Shown here in pieces: positions 24,312 through 32,948 of a DNA stretch of 64,000 nt. Every line of letters starts with the position of its first letter. Within the stretch, counting starts at the first letter, position 1. The notes beneath the pieces were generated by a model. The model had not been told where the DNA came from, did not search any database, and saw only the letters and a program-made list of their open reading frames with translations. Made by a program: the position numbers and the translations under genes. The stretch comes from CAVRTJ01 sp964507185 (GTDB taxonomy: Bacteria > Acidobacteriota > UBA4820 > DSQY01), in NCBI GenBank assembly GCA_964507185.1, contig CAZDOY010000010.1:21506-85505 (forward strand), read 5' to 3'.

Positions 24312-25294
24312 TCGACCGGAAAGCGGCCATGAGCGACAGAAAGAATCCCCTTGCAGAAAAAGAACTCGCCAAAGAGCACCTGTGGAACGAGCCCCAGGTG
24401 CAGGCCCTGCGCGAGGCGTACGAAACGGGCCGCCTGTGTCTCGTGCTGGGCGCGGGCGTCTCAAAGGGCTGCGGCCTGCCCATATGGAACGAGTTGACGA
24501 GCCGTATGCTCCGCGTGGCCCTGGCCGGGCTCTACGAGGCCGTGGGGCCGAAGGAGGCCCCCCTCCACGAGAAGGAGATAGAAAGCACCTTCAAGGAGCG
24601 GGTCCGCCCCATGGTAGTGCGGTACGTGAAAGCCAAGCTGGGCCCAAAGTACCTGGACACCGTGCGCACCGTGCTCTACCAGGACCCCGTCGTGCTCTCC
24701 CGGACCATGAAGGGCATCCTGGCCATGGACCGCGTCCACGCGATCCTGACCCAGAACTTCGACGACCTGCTCGAACGGTTCGCGGACGAGCTGGGCGTGG
24801 GCGGCCGCTACCAGCCGGTCTACGGCGCGCCCATGGCGATGGAGGCGAACCGGATTCCCATATTCCACACGCACGGCTTTCTGCCCAGGTCGCCGGCGCG
24901 AAGGGGATCGGACTTCCTGATCTTCTCCGAGGACGACTACCACGAACTGCTCTACCACGGGCACCACTGGACCGACCACGTGACCATTCACCTGCTGGCC
25001 AGGTTCACGTGCCTCTTCGTGGGCAGTTCGGGCGAGGACCCGAACCTCCGGCGGCTGATCGACCTGGCGCGCAAGATGGCCGTCCCGCCCATGCATTACC
25101 TGATGCTCAAGCCCCCGGCACCGCTTCCTCGCGACGCAGCCGGCCTCATACGCTATTCCGCGTCTAGACGGGCCGTCTGGGACGCCTTCGACCACATCGG
25201 CATCGAAGTGCTCTGGATCCACAACTACGACAGCGACATCACGAAGATCCTCCGACGCATCGCGGGGCCGCCGCCGCAGGTCAAACCCATCTGA
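24308..25294 (+). CDS. SIR2-like NAD-binding/NADase-family protein
   Basis: This 328-residue protein has the SIR2_2-type motifs: CLVLGAGVSKGCGLPIWNEL (NAD-binding GAGxS), AILTQNFDDLLERF (TQNxD), and IPIFHTHGFLP, whose His is the catalytic base. FVGSSGEDPNLRRL near residue 240 is the second nucleotide-contact motif. Stand-alone SIR2-like proteins of this type are common effectors in antiviral systems (ThsA, DSR, SIR2-pAgo), where they degrade NAD+; others deacylate proteins. The start may be GTG 24308 or ATG 24329. It is coupled to the small helical gene upstream, and a transporter starts 10 bp downstream. No other defence gene is close, so a defence role is a hypothesis. Confidence 0.82.
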   Translation: MIDRKAAMSDRKNPLAEKELAKEHLWNEPQVQALREAYETGRLCLVLGAGVSKGCGLPIWNELTSRMLRVALAGLYEAVGPKEAPLHEKEIESTFKERVRPMVVRYVKAKLGPKYLDTVRTVLYQDPVVLSRTMKGILAMDRVHAILTQNFDDLLERFADELGVGGRYQPVYGAPMAMEANRIPIFHTHGFLPRSPARRGSDFLIFSEDDYHELLYHGHHWTDHVTIHLLARFTCLFVGSSGEDPNLRRLIDLARKMAVPPMHYLMLKPPAPLPRDAAGLIRYSASRRAVWDAFDHIGIEVLWIHNYDSDITKILRRIAGPPPQVKPI

Positions 25295-25303
25295 GGAGTC
25301 CCG

Positions 25304-26836
25304 ATGACTAGCACTCTCCGAGAAACCATGAAGCAGTTCAACCAGACCTACTGGGCGGCCATCATCACCGAACTGCTCCACTGCCTCGCCATATACGCCA
25401 TGATGGCCTACCTGGTGATCTACCTGGCCCACGACCTTGGCTTCGGCGACGTCCGGGCGGACTTCCTTTACGGGATGTGGCTTTTCGTTGGGTACTTCCT
25501 CCCCATTCTCGTCGGGGCGATTGCGGACCGCTACGGCTTCCGCCAGACCATGCTCGTCTCCCTCGTGGTGCTGGTGGCGGGCTACATGATCGCGAGCCGG
25601 GTGACCCGCTATCCGGCTATGTTCGCGGCTCTCATGATCATCGCGCTCGGAGGGGCGGTCATGAAGCCGGTCATCGCCGGCACCGTGAAGGCCGTGACGA
25701 CGGAGTCCAACCGGACACTGGGTTTTTCGCTGTACTACATGATGATCAACGTGGGAGCCTTTCTGGCGCCGTTCGTGGCCAACACCGTCCGCAGGCTGAC
25801 GGGGCACGCCAGCATGATCTTCATCGCGGCGGCGATCGTGGAAACGGGGGCTTTCCTGGTCGTCGCCTTCTTTTTCAAGAACCTGCCGGTGGACGAACTG
25901 GCCAAGTCGAAATCCTTCGCCACCGTCATCAACGAAATGCTGGTGGTGCTGCTCAACCTCAGGCTACTCATCACGATGGCCGGCCTCGGCGTGGTCTTCG
26001 CCCTGTGGGACGGATTCACGGTGCCGGGCAGGATCGCCTCGCTCGCGGGCCTGCCGCCGCACGCGCAGATCTCCGGTTCGGCCGCGCTGCTGGTCTCGGC
26101 GGCATGGATCGTGCTGAACGTTCTCGCGGACATCCCCTTGAGGGCACGGGAGAAGCGCCTAGGTCACGGCGCCGTCCAGATTCTCCAGCCCCAGCGCGTG
26201 GGCGACTGGCAGCTCCTCCTCTTCATCCTGATCTTTGCCAACGTCTGGGCGCTGTACAGCCAGATCTGGACCAACATCCCGCTCTTCATCACCCGGCTGG
26301 ACCCGGCCATGATGAAGCACATCGAGTACTTCCAGGCCGTCGATCCCCTCATGATCGTGGCGTTTCAGGTCCTGATCGGCAAGTGGATGTCGAAATACCG
26401 GGCACTCCCCTCCATGGTCGGTGGTCTCCTCATTTCCGCCATCGGCGTGGGCACCGTCGGGATGTTCGGCTACGCGATAGGAGCCTGGGCGATCGGCTTC
26501 TCGCTCGCCGTCTGGGCCGTGGGCGAAATGATGTTCAGCCCCCGGTCCGTCGAATACGTTTCGGTCATCGCACCCAAGGACAAGCTTGCGCTGTACGTGG
26601 GCTACGGGTTTCTGCCCTACGCCGTGGGCCTGGGCCTCGGCCCTTCGATAGGGGCGCACATCATCAATTTCAACGACCGGCTCCACCACCCGGACTGGGT
26701 GTGGTACGAGTTCGCCGCCTGGGCGGTGCTGACCGCTCTCCTGCTCTACGGCCTGGAGTGGCTCGTCCGGCACAGGGGCGATTCGTCCGGCCCGGGAGAG
26801 GGCGAACCGGCAGCAGCGGCCGCCGACGCGCCCTGA
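25304..26836 (+). CDS. MFS-type transporter, POT/PTR-like
   Basis: This 510-residue protein has about 12-14 hydrophobic segments. IADRYGFRQTMLVSLVVLVA is the MFS loop 2-3 motif, and GFSLYYMMINVGAFLAPF is the NxG-F-type motif of proton-dependent oligopeptide transporters. The later segment WAVGEMMFSPRSVEYVSVIA also resembles POT proteins. The family moves di- and tripeptides or other small solutes with protons, but the peptide-binding ExxER motif is not evident, so specificity is open. It begins 10 bp after the SIR2 gene and ends 10 bp before the carbonic anhydrase gene, so the three may be cotranscribed. Confidence 0.8.
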   Translation: MTSTLRETMKQFNQTYWAAIITELLHCLAIYAMMAYLVIYLAHDLGFGDVRADFLYGMWLFVGYFLPILVGAIADRYGFRQTMLVSLVVLVAGYMIASRVTRYPAMFAALMIIALGGAVMKPVIAGTVKAVTTESNRTLGFSLYYMMINVGAFLAPFVANTVRRLTGHASMIFIAAAIVETGAFLVVAFFFKNLPVDELAKSKSFATVINEMLVVLLNLRLLITMAGLGVVFALWDGFTVPGRIASLAGLPPHAQISGSAALLVSAAWIVLNVLADIPLRAREKRLGHGAVQILQPQRVGDWQLLLFILIFANVWALYSQIWTNIPLFITRLDPAMMKHIEYFQAVDPLMIVAFQVLIGKWMSKYRALPSMVGGLLISAIGVGTVGMFGYAIGAWAIGFSLAVWAVGEMMFSPRSVEYVSVIAPKDKLALYVGYGFLPYAVGLGLGPSIGAHIINFNDRLHHPDWVWYEFAAWAVLTALLLYGLEWLVRHRGDSSGPGEGEPAAAAADAP

Positions 26837-26846
26837 GGGTGACGCC

Positions 26847-27398
26847 ATGACGCTTCCGCACCTCGAGAAATCCCCCGCCGTCCACGAGAGCGTCTACGTG
26901 GACCCCACGGCGAGGATCAACGGCGACGTGACCATCGCCGAGGGCGCCTCCGTCTGGTTCAACGTCTCCATCCGGGGCGACGTCCATTTCATCAGGATTG
27001 GTCCGCGAACCAACATTCAGGATAACTGCGTCCTGCACACCACCCACGACCGCTTTCCGCTGACCATCGGGCCGGAGGTCACCATCGGGCACGGCGCCAT
27101 CCTGCACGGCTGTACCGTAAAGGGACCGGCACTCATCGGCATGGGCGCAGTCCTCATGGACGGCTGCGTCATCGAGGAGGACGTGGTCGTCGGCGCAGGA
27201 TCCGTGGTGACGCAGCACAAGGTGATGCCCGCCGGACACCTTGTCATCGGCTCCCCCGCCAGGGCTGTCCGTCGGTTGACCGACTCGGAGCTCCGCTCGG
27301 TTGGCGAGGACTGGCGGCATTACGCCGACTACGTCGAGGAATACCGGAGGCTCGGGAAATTCCACGCCTGGTCCGAACATCCGCTGAAGGACAGGTAG
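26847..27398 (+). CDS. Gamma-class carbonic anhydrase-like hexapeptide protein
   Basis: This 183-residue left-handed beta-helix protein has hexapeptide repeats from ARINGDVTIAEGASVWFNVS to VVVGAGSVVTQHKVMPAGHL. The three zinc-site histidines of gamma carbonic anhydrases/YrdA/PaaY are present in CVLHTTHDRF and IGHGAILHGC, and NVSIRGD contains the conserved Arg-Asp pair. Many members are weak or inactive as anhydrases, so the activity is likely but not certain. A short helical C-terminus follows (YVEEYRRLG). Confidence 0.88.
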   Translation: MTLPHLEKSPAVHESVYVDPTARINGDVTIAEGASVWFNVSIRGDVHFIRIGPRTNIQDNCVLHTTHDRFPLTIGPEVTIGHGAILHGCTVKGPALIGMGAVLMDGCVIEEDVVVGAGSVVTQHKVMPAGHLVIGSPARAVRRLTDSELRSVGEDWRHYADYVEEYRRLGKFHAWSEHPLKDR

Positions 27399-27518
27399 CT
27401 CCACGCCCCCCCGCCGCGCCCAAACTTTCGCCGCACCTTTCTCGTTAGTAAGCCTTGAGGGAGACCTTTCGAGAGAACCTGCGACGCTTTTCCCCTTTTC
27501 TGCATCCAAGGAGACGGG

Positions 27519-28109
27519 ATGGGATCGAAGTTTGAGGTACCCGACAACGAGGTGGTCATCGCCAGGGCGCGGAAGGGCGACCTCGAGGCGCTGGAGACCT
27601 TATACAGGACTTTCGAGATCCCGGTGTTCAACATGGCCAGGCGGTTGTGCGGAACATCGGGCGAGGCCGAAGACGTCGTGCAGGACACTTTCATGGAAGT
27701 CATCAGGAGCATCGCAAAATTCCGTGGGGAGGCGCCTATCTGGGCGTGGATCCGGTCTATAGCCACGAGCAAGGCGCTCATGCGTCTCCGCGGCGGCAGG
27801 GGGCGGCACCTCGAGGATCCTCTCGACGAGGAGATCCTTCCCGACGGCAAGCAGCCGCGGGCGGGAGACGTAACCTGGGGCGCCTGGCTGCCGGAATCGA
27901 AGGACCTCGAAAGGGCGCTCGTGAAGCTTCCGCCCCTGACCCGCGCCGTCGTGTGGCTCCACGACGTGGAGGGCTACACGCACGACGAGATAGCCGAACT
28001 CATGGGTCGGACCGCGAGCTTCTCCAAGTCCCGCCTGGCCAGGGCCCACGAGAGGCTTCGCGTCGAACTGGCGCCGCTGAAAAAGGAGGAAGCATGCACG
28101 CAACCATAG
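27519..28109 (+). CDS. ECF-type RNA polymerase sigma factor (second)
   Basis: This 196-residue sigma factor has region 2 (LYRTFEIPVFNMARRLCG, EAEDVVQDTFMEVIRSIAKF, APIWAWIRSIATSKALMRLR) and region 4 (LPPLTRAVVWLHDVEGYTHD, EIAELMGRTASFSKSRLARA). The ATG is preceded by AAGGAGACGG. Its last codons overlap the start of a membrane anti-sigma gene (28094), which in turn precedes a secreted twin-PDZ protein. This layout suggests an envelope-stress circuit. Confidence 0.93.
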   Translation: MGSKFEVPDNEVVIARARKGDLEALETLYRTFEIPVFNMARRLCGTSGEAEDVVQDTFMEVIRSIAKFRGEAPIWAWIRSIATSKALMRLRGGRGRHLEDPLDEEILPDGKQPRAGDVTWGAWLPESKDLERALVKLPPLTRAVVWLHDVEGYTHDEIAELMGRTASFSKSRLARAHERLRVELAPLKKEEACTQP

Positions 28110-28717
28110 AGCAGCTCCTCGCTTTCAAGGAAGGCCGGGCCTCCGCCGAGACAGCCCGGCACGTCGGGGACTGCCCGGTCTGCAGGGCCGAACTGGCCCG
28201 CCTGGACGCCACTGCCGCCGCCATGGCAGGGCTCCCGGACGAGAAGCCCTCCAGGGACCTGTGGGCCCTCATAGAGGCCAACGCGAAAGAACGGCGCAGA
28301 ACGAGGGTGGCGAAGATCGCGTGGGCGTCGTCCGCAGTGGCCGCCGCCGTTCTTCTGACCGTATTCATCGTATTGGGCATCAGGGTGCGAACGCCCCGGG
28401 AGACCGTCGATAGCCAGGTCTTGCAGACGAAACGGGCCTCCAACCAGCAGGAGCTAAAGCCTCTCATCTCCCAATCCCAGAGACTCGAAGCGCTGCTGCG
28501 CCGCCTCGATGCCGGGACACCCGTACTCAAGGGTCGCACGGCGAGCGCCATAGCCGAACTCCAGGACCAGGTCGCCATCGTCGATCTGCAGATCTCGCTC
28601 CTGCAGACCGGCAGCGAGGCTTCGGACCAGCTGGTGAGGCTGTGGCAGGAACGTGTGAAGCTGCTCACCACGCTCGTCGCCGTCAGGACCGGGCGCGGTG
28701 AACTTTCGACTATTTGA
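28094..28717 (+). CDS. Membrane-anchored anti-sigma factor (zf-HC2-like)
   Basis: This 207-residue protein has an N-terminal anti-sigma domain with ARHVGDCPVCRAEL (H-x3-C-x2-C as in ZAS/zf-HC2; the first cysteine is missing). A single membrane helix lies at about residues 80-100 (SSAVAAAVLLTVFIVLGIRV). A periplasmic helical domain follows, rich in Leu, Gln and Arg. AAAGGAGG is 7 bp upstream of the ATG at 28094, and the gene overlaps the sigma gene by 16 bp. The single-pass topology fits anti-sigma factors cleaved in response to envelope signals. The periplasmic part could sense a partner such as the PDZ protein downstream. Confidence 0.85.
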   Translation: MHATIEQLLAFKEGRASAETARHVGDCPVCRAELARLDATAAAMAGLPDEKPSRDLWALIEANAKERRRTRVAKIAWASSAVAAAVLLTVFIVLGIRVRTPRETVDSQVLQTKRASNQQELKPLISQSQRLEALLRRLDAGTPVLKGRTASAIAELQDQVAIVDLQISLLQTGSEASDQLVRLWQERVKLLTTLVAVRTGRGELSTI

Positions 28718-28737
28718 CGGACCAGGAGGTTTCGACG

Positions 28738-29859
28738 ATGAAGACAAAGACGTTGCTAATCCCGCTGCTGATTTTCTCTTTCGCGGCTCCCGGGCTTTTC
28801 GCCTCGCAGTCCGCCGCCCGGGTGGACCGGGCCCAGCAGGCCGACAGGCGGCAGGCCGAGGCCGAGAAAAGGACGCAGGAAGCACAGCTCGAAAAGGAAC
28901 AGTACGAGAAGCAGAAGCTGGAGAAGGAACTGCAGGAGGCCAAGCAGCAGCTCAACGAGGCCGCGAAGAAGGTCAGCGAGCTCTCTACCCGGCTCGCGGA
29001 CAAGGACCTCGCTAGGCTCACCGAGAAAGACTTCGTTATGGCCTTTTCGAAACGCCCCATGATAGGCATCATCTTCGATACGGATCCCAACAAGAAGACC
29101 GACCACCTGGGCATCAAGCTGCAGGGCGTGACCCCCGGCGGACCCGCGGACCAGGCGGGTCTTAAGGCGGGAGACATCCTGACGAGCTTCAACGGGCATT
29201 CGCTCGCCGCGGACAAAGCCCACCCGTCCCCGTCCGGCAAACTCAGGGCGTACATGAAGGGCATCAAAACCGGCGAGAAGGTCACGATTAATTACATGCG
29301 CCGCGGCACCTCCCATACCGCGGCCGTAACCCTCCGCGAACTCGCCCCCATGGACCTCACCTTCCTGAAGGACATCAAGATTCCCAAGATCCCGGCGACG
29401 CCCCTGCCACCGAATTTTGTGTGGTACGGCTCCCACCTTCCTTCCGACTGGATGGACATGGAGCTGGTCGAACTCACTCCCGGCCTTGGGCGATACTTCG
29501 GTACCACGAAGGGCCTGCTCGTCGTTTCGGCTCCCCGCAACTCGAGCCTGAAGCTCGAGGCGGGCGACGTCATCCTCAAGATCGGAGAGCGAAGCCCCGA
29601 TACGCCCTCCCAGGCCTATCGCGTGCTTCGCTCCTACGATCCGGGCGACACGATCAACATGAACATCATGCGGAACCACAAGTCCATGACGATTCGCGTG
29701 GAAGTCCCGGCCAAGTCAAGCCGCGGGCTGATCATCAAACACGAGGGGAAGTCTCCTCGGGCGTTCATCCTTCGTCCGGTTGCCCCGCCGAAGCCGCCCG
29801 AAGCACCGGCCTCGCCGGCCGCGCCGGCCGCGCCCGCCGGAATCTCCACCACCGCCTGA
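28738..29859 (+). CDS. Secreted coiled-coil protein with two PDZ domains
   Basis: This 373-residue protein has a signal peptide (residues 1-22, ending LFAS). A charged coiled coil follows (about residues 27-90: QAEAEKRTQEAQLEKEQYEK and onward). PDZ 1 spans about 105-205 (GVTPGGPADQAGLKAGDILT). PDZ 2 spans about 235-330 (GLLVVSAPRNSSLKLEAGDV). A Pro/Ala tail ends it. There is no protease domain, so it is not a DegP-type enzyme. It follows the anti-sigma gene by 20 bp. A periplasmic scaffold or sensor that acts with the anti-sigma is a reasonable guess. Confidence 0.85.
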   Translation: MKTKTLLIPLLIFSFAAPGLFASQSAARVDRAQQADRRQAEAEKRTQEAQLEKEQYEKQKLEKELQEAKQQLNEAAKKVSELSTRLADKDLARLTEKDFVMAFSKRPMIGIIFDTDPNKKTDHLGIKLQGVTPGGPADQAGLKAGDILTSFNGHSLAADKAHPSPSGKLRAYMKGIKTGEKVTINYMRRGTSHTAAVTLRELAPMDLTFLKDIKIPKIPATPLPPNFVWYGSHLPSDWMDMELVELTPGLGRYFGTTKGLLVVSAPRNSSLKLEAGDVILKIGERSPDTPSQAYRVLRSYDPGDTINMNIMRNHKSMTIRVEVPAKSSRGLIIKHEGKSPRAFILRPVAPPKPPEAPASPAAPAAPAGISTTA

Positions 29860-29885
29860 CACTGGGCGGTCCAATGCATGCGCAC

Positions 29886-29923
29886 GAAGAGCGCCCGGTC
29901 CTCGACCGGGCGCTCTTCGCTTT
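29886..29923 (+). terminator. Strong intrinsic terminator after the PDZ gene
   Basis: GAAGAGCGCCCGGTC and GACCGGGCGCTCTTC form a perfect 15-bp stem around a CTC loop (29886-29918), with a short TTT tail. It closes the sigma/anti-sigma/PDZ unit. A hairpin with the same GCGCCCGGTC arm stands after sdhB (30040-30066). Confidence 0.85.
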
Positions 29924-30024
29924 AAGTGATCGAGGGACCAGGTGAACAGTTGCGGGGCGCCCTTCAAATCCCCATTCGCACATTCTCCTGCTCACCGCCT
30001 CATCGTCTCCCTGTAAGGACACGT
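29924..30024. repeat. Intergenic mosaic repeat, copy 8 (short)
   Basis: AAGTGATCGAGGGACCAGGTG are 8-bp-type units, followed by GTGAACAGTTGCGGGGCGCC (shared with copy 5), CTTCAAATCCCCATTC and CTCACCGCCTCATCGTCTCC (shared with copy 4). Confidence 0.65.
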
Positions 30025-30039
30025 CGGCAGCGACGAAAA

Positions 30040-30066
30040 AAGCGCCCGGTCGGACGACCGGGCGCT
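30040..30066 (-). terminator. Terminator of the sdhCAB operon
   Basis: AGCGCCCGGTCG and CGACCGGGCGCT form a 12-bp stem with a small loop. Seen from the minus strand it is followed by TTTTTTCGTCG, so it ends sdhB transcription. Part of it is copied on the right of the N-gap as assembly overlap. Confidence 0.8.
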
Positions 30067-30109
30067 CTGTGATGTTCGTGGAACCGGGACGGCGTCAGAC
30101 CTTGCGGAT

Positions 30110-30209
30110 NNNNNNNNNNNNNNNNNNNNNNNNNNNNNNNNNNNNNNNNNNNNNNNNNNNNNNNNNNNNNNNNNNNNNNNNNNNNNNNNNNNNNNNNNNN
30201 NNNNNNNNN
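30110..30209. other. 100-N assembly gap
   Basis: Exactly 100 Ns, a default scaffold spacer. The 55 bp on its left (30055-30109) are identical to the 55 bp on its right (30210-30264) and include the sdhB stop region. Most likely the two contig ends overlap and no sequence is missing. Confidence 0.97.
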
Positions 30210-30249
30210 CGACCGGGCGCTCTGTGATGTTCGTGGAACCGGGACGGCG

Positions 30250-31017
30250 TCAGACCTTGCGGATAGCCGTCTCCTTTTCTGTGACACTCGCCCGCATGAA
30301 GTCGCGGTTGAGCCGGGCGATGAAGTCGATGCTGATGCCCTTGGGGCATACGGCCTCGCACTCGCCGTGGTTGGAACAGCCCCCGAAGCCCAGCTCCTCC
30401 ATCTTGTCGACCATGCGCAGGGCGCGCTGCCACCGCTCGGGCTGCCCCTGCGGCAGGAGTCCGAGGTGGGAGATTTTGGCCGCCGTGAAGAGCATGGCCG
30501 AGCCGTTGGGACAGGCCGCCACGCAGGCGCCGCAGCCGATGCAGGCCGCCGCGTCCATGGACAGGTCGGCCTTCTCCTTGGAAATCGGCGTGGCGTTGGC
30601 GTCGGGGGCGCTGCCCGTCCTGGCCGAAATGAAGCCGCCAGCCTGGACGATCTTGTCCAGGGCGGTTCTGTCGATGATGAGGTCCTGAACGACCGGAAAC
30701 GCCTTCGAGCGGAAGGGTTCGATGACGATGGTCTGCCCATCTTTGAAGTGGCGCATGTGGAGCTGGCAGACCGTGGTCTTCCTCATCTGGCCGTGCGCGA
30801 AACCGTTCACCATGAACCCGCAGCAGCCGCAGATGCCCTCACGGCAGTCGTGCTCGAAGGCGACGGGGCGATCGCCCTTCAGGATCAACTTCTGGTTGAG
30901 GACGTCGAGCATCTCGAGGAAGGACATGTGTTCACTCGCGTCCTCCAGTTCGTAGGTTACGAACTTTCCCTTGTCCTCTGAACCCGCCTGACGCCAGATC
31001 TTCAGTTTCAGCCTCAT
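30250..31017 (-). CDS. sdhB: Succinate dehydrogenase/fumarate reductase iron-sulfur subunit
   Basis: This 255-residue protein has the three cluster motifs in order: [2Fe-2S] DCREGICGCCGFMVNG plus a later Cys; CIGCGACVAACP for [4Fe-4S]; CSNHGECEAVCPKGIS for [3Fe-4S]. It matches the B-type SdhB/FrdB of the diheme enzymes (Wolinella, Bacillus, Desulfobacterota). The start overlaps the sdhA stop by 4 bp. The last codons repeat at the left of the N-gap as an assembly artefact. Confidence 0.96.
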   Translation of the reverse strand: MRLKLKIWRQAGSEDKGKFVTYELEDASEHMSFLEMLDVLNQKLILKGDRPVAFEHDCREGICGCCGFMVNGFAHGQMRKTTVCQLHMRHFKDGQTIVIEPFRSKAFPVVQDLIIDRTALDKIVQAGGFISARTGSAPDANATPISKEKADLSMDAAACIGCGACVAACPNGSAMLFTAAKISHLGLLPQGQPERWQRALRMVDKMEELGFGGCSNHGECEAVCPKGISIDFIARLNRDFMRASVTEKETAIRKV

Positions 31018-32930
31018 TTGTAGCTCCGCTGAGTGAGGTGGACATATTCGAAAGCCAGGGGTTCCTTGTGCAGGGTGGGATTTTCGCCCACGCCCTTGAA
31101 TTCCCAGGCCGACACGTAAGAATAGTCGTCGTCGTTACGAAGCGCCTCGCCCTCCGGGGTCTGGTGCTCTTCCCTGAAGTGCGCTCCGCAGGATTCGTCG
31201 CGCTCGAGCGCGTCGTAGACCATGAGTTCGGCGAATTCCAGGAAATCCGCCACGCGCCCGGCCTTCTCGAGTTCCTGGTTCAGGTCGGCGCCCTCACCCG
31301 GCACCTTGACGTCCTTCCAGAACTGCTCCCGCAATTCGGGAATGCGCTGGAGGGCGGTCTGCAGCCCCTTTTCGTTCCGGGCCATGCCGCAGCCCTCCCA
31401 GAGGATTTTGCCGAGTTCCTTGTGGAAGGTGTCCACCGTGCGGCTGCCGTCGATGGAGAGAATGCGGCGGATCTTCTCCTCCGCTTCGGTTTCGACCTGC
31501 TTGAACGCGACGTGGTCAACGGGCAGACGGTCTGCGGGCGACACCCTGGCCAGGTAGTCACCGATGGTATAGGGAATCACGAAGTACCCGTCCGCGAGGC
31601 CCTGCATGAGGGCGCTGGCCCCGAGGCGGTTGGCGCCGTGGTCGGAGAAATTCGCCTCGCCGAGCACGTGCAGGCCTTCCAGGTTGCTCATGAGGTTGTA
31701 GTCCACCCAGAGGCCGCCCATGGTGTAGTGGATGGCCGGGAAGATTCTCATGGGCTGCTTGTAGGGGTCCTCGCCCGTGATCCGCTCGTACATCTCGAAG
31801 AGGTTGCCGTAGCGCTCGCGGATGACGTCCTCGCCCAGCCTGTTTATGGCGTCGGCGAAGTCGAGGTAGACGCCCAGGCCCGTGGGCCCGACGCCCCGTC
31901 CCTCGTCGCAGACCTCCTTCGCGTTTCGCGAAGCCACGTCCCTCGGCACGAGGTTTCCGAAGCTGGGGTACTTGCGCTCCAAGTAGTAGTCCCTCTCGCT
32001 CTCTGGGATGTCCGATGCCTTGCGGGTCTCGCCCTTCTTCTTGGGCACCCAGATGCGGCCGTCGTTCCTGAGGGATTCGCTCATGAGGGTCAGTTTCGAC
32101 TGGTAGTCGCCCGCCACGGGTATGCAGGTGGGGTGGATCTGGGTGTAGCAGGGGTTGGCAAAGAAGGCGCCGCGCCTGTGTGCGCGCCACGCCGCGGTCA
32201 CGTTGCAGCCTTTGGCGTTGGTGGACAGGTAGAACGCGTTGCCGTAGCCGCCCGTGGCGAGTATGACGGCGTCCGCGGCGTGGGAGCTTATGCGCCCGCT
32301 CACCATGTCCCGGGTGACGATGCCGCGGGTCCTGCCGTCTGCGACCACCAGGTCCAGCATTTCACGTCGGGGGTACATCTTCACCTGACCGACGGCGATC
32401 TGGCGCGACAGGGCGGAGTAGGCCCCGAGCAGGAGCTGCTGGCCCGTCTGCCCCCGGGCGTAGAAGGTCCGGGACACCTGGGCGCCGCCGAAGGAACGGT
32501 TGGCGAGGTTGCCGCCGTATTCGCGCGCGAAGGGAACGCCCAGCGCCGTGCACTGGTCGATGATTTCGTTGCTGACCTCGGCGAGCCGGTAAACGTTGGC
32601 CTCGCGCGAACGGAAGTCGCCGCCCTTCACCGTGTCGTAGAACAGGCGGAAGATGCTGTCACCGTCGTTCTGGTAGTTCTTGGCGGCGTTGATGCCGCCC
32701 TGCGCAGCGATGCTGTGGGCCCTCCGGGCGCTGTCCTGGTAGCAGAAGCACTCCACGTTGTAGCCGAGCTGGCCGAGGCTCGCCGCGGCCGAGGCACCCG
32801 CCAATCCGGAGCCGACCACGATGATCTTGTATTTCCGCTTGTTGGCGGGGTTGACCAGCTTCATGTCGAAGCGGTGCTTCGTCCACTTCTGCTCGATAGG
32901 GCCGGAGGGTATTTTCGAATTCAAAGTCAT
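31014..32930 (-). CDS. sdhA: Succinate dehydrogenase/fumarate reductase flavoprotein subunit
   Basis: This 638-residue protein has the FAD dinucleotide motif IIVVGSGLAGASAAASLG, the covalent-FAD region RRAHSIAAQGGINAAKNY with its His, and active-site segments IHPTCIPVAG, GGLWVDYNLMSNLEGLHVLG and DHGANRLGASALMQGLADGY. The sequence follows the long B-type SdhA. With SdhB and SdhC it oxidises succinate and reduces menaquinone, or runs in reverse as fumarate reductase; the sequence does not fix the direction. It sits between sdhC and sdhB. Confidence 0.97.
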   Translation of the reverse strand: MTLNSKIPSGPIEQKWTKHRFDMKLVNPANKRKYKIIVVGSGLAGASAAASLGQLGYNVECFCYQDSARRAHSIAAQGGINAAKNYQNDGDSIFRLFYDTVKGGDFRSREANVYRLAEVSNEIIDQCTALGVPFAREYGGNLANRSFGGAQVSRTFYARGQTGQQLLLGAYSALSRQIAVGQVKMYPRREMLDLVVADGRTRGIVTRDMVSGRISSHAADAVILATGGYGNAFYLSTNAKGCNVTAAWRAHRRGAFFANPCYTQIHPTCIPVAGDYQSKLTLMSESLRNDGRIWVPKKKGETRKASDIPESERDYYLERKYPSFGNLVPRDVASRNAKEVCDEGRGVGPTGLGVYLDFADAINRLGEDVIRERYGNLFEMYERITGEDPYKQPMRIFPAIHYTMGGLWVDYNLMSNLEGLHVLGEANFSDHGANRLGASALMQGLADGYFVIPYTIGDYLARVSPADRLPVDHVAFKQVETEAEEKIRRILSIDGSRTVDTFHKELGKILWEGCGMARNEKGLQTALQRIPELREQFWKDVKVPGEGADLNQELEKAGRVADFLEFAELMVYDALERDESCGAHFREEHQTPEGEALRNDDDYSYVSAWEFKGVGENPTLHKEPLAFEYVHLTQRSYK

Positions 32931-32948
32931 GGTCTCATACCTCCGATA

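Noticed and set aside
30000..30740. Open frame on the minus strand that spans the N-gap and appears to extend sdhB
   Set aside because: It is created by the Ns and the duplicated 55-bp flank. The normal sdhB stop is at 30250.
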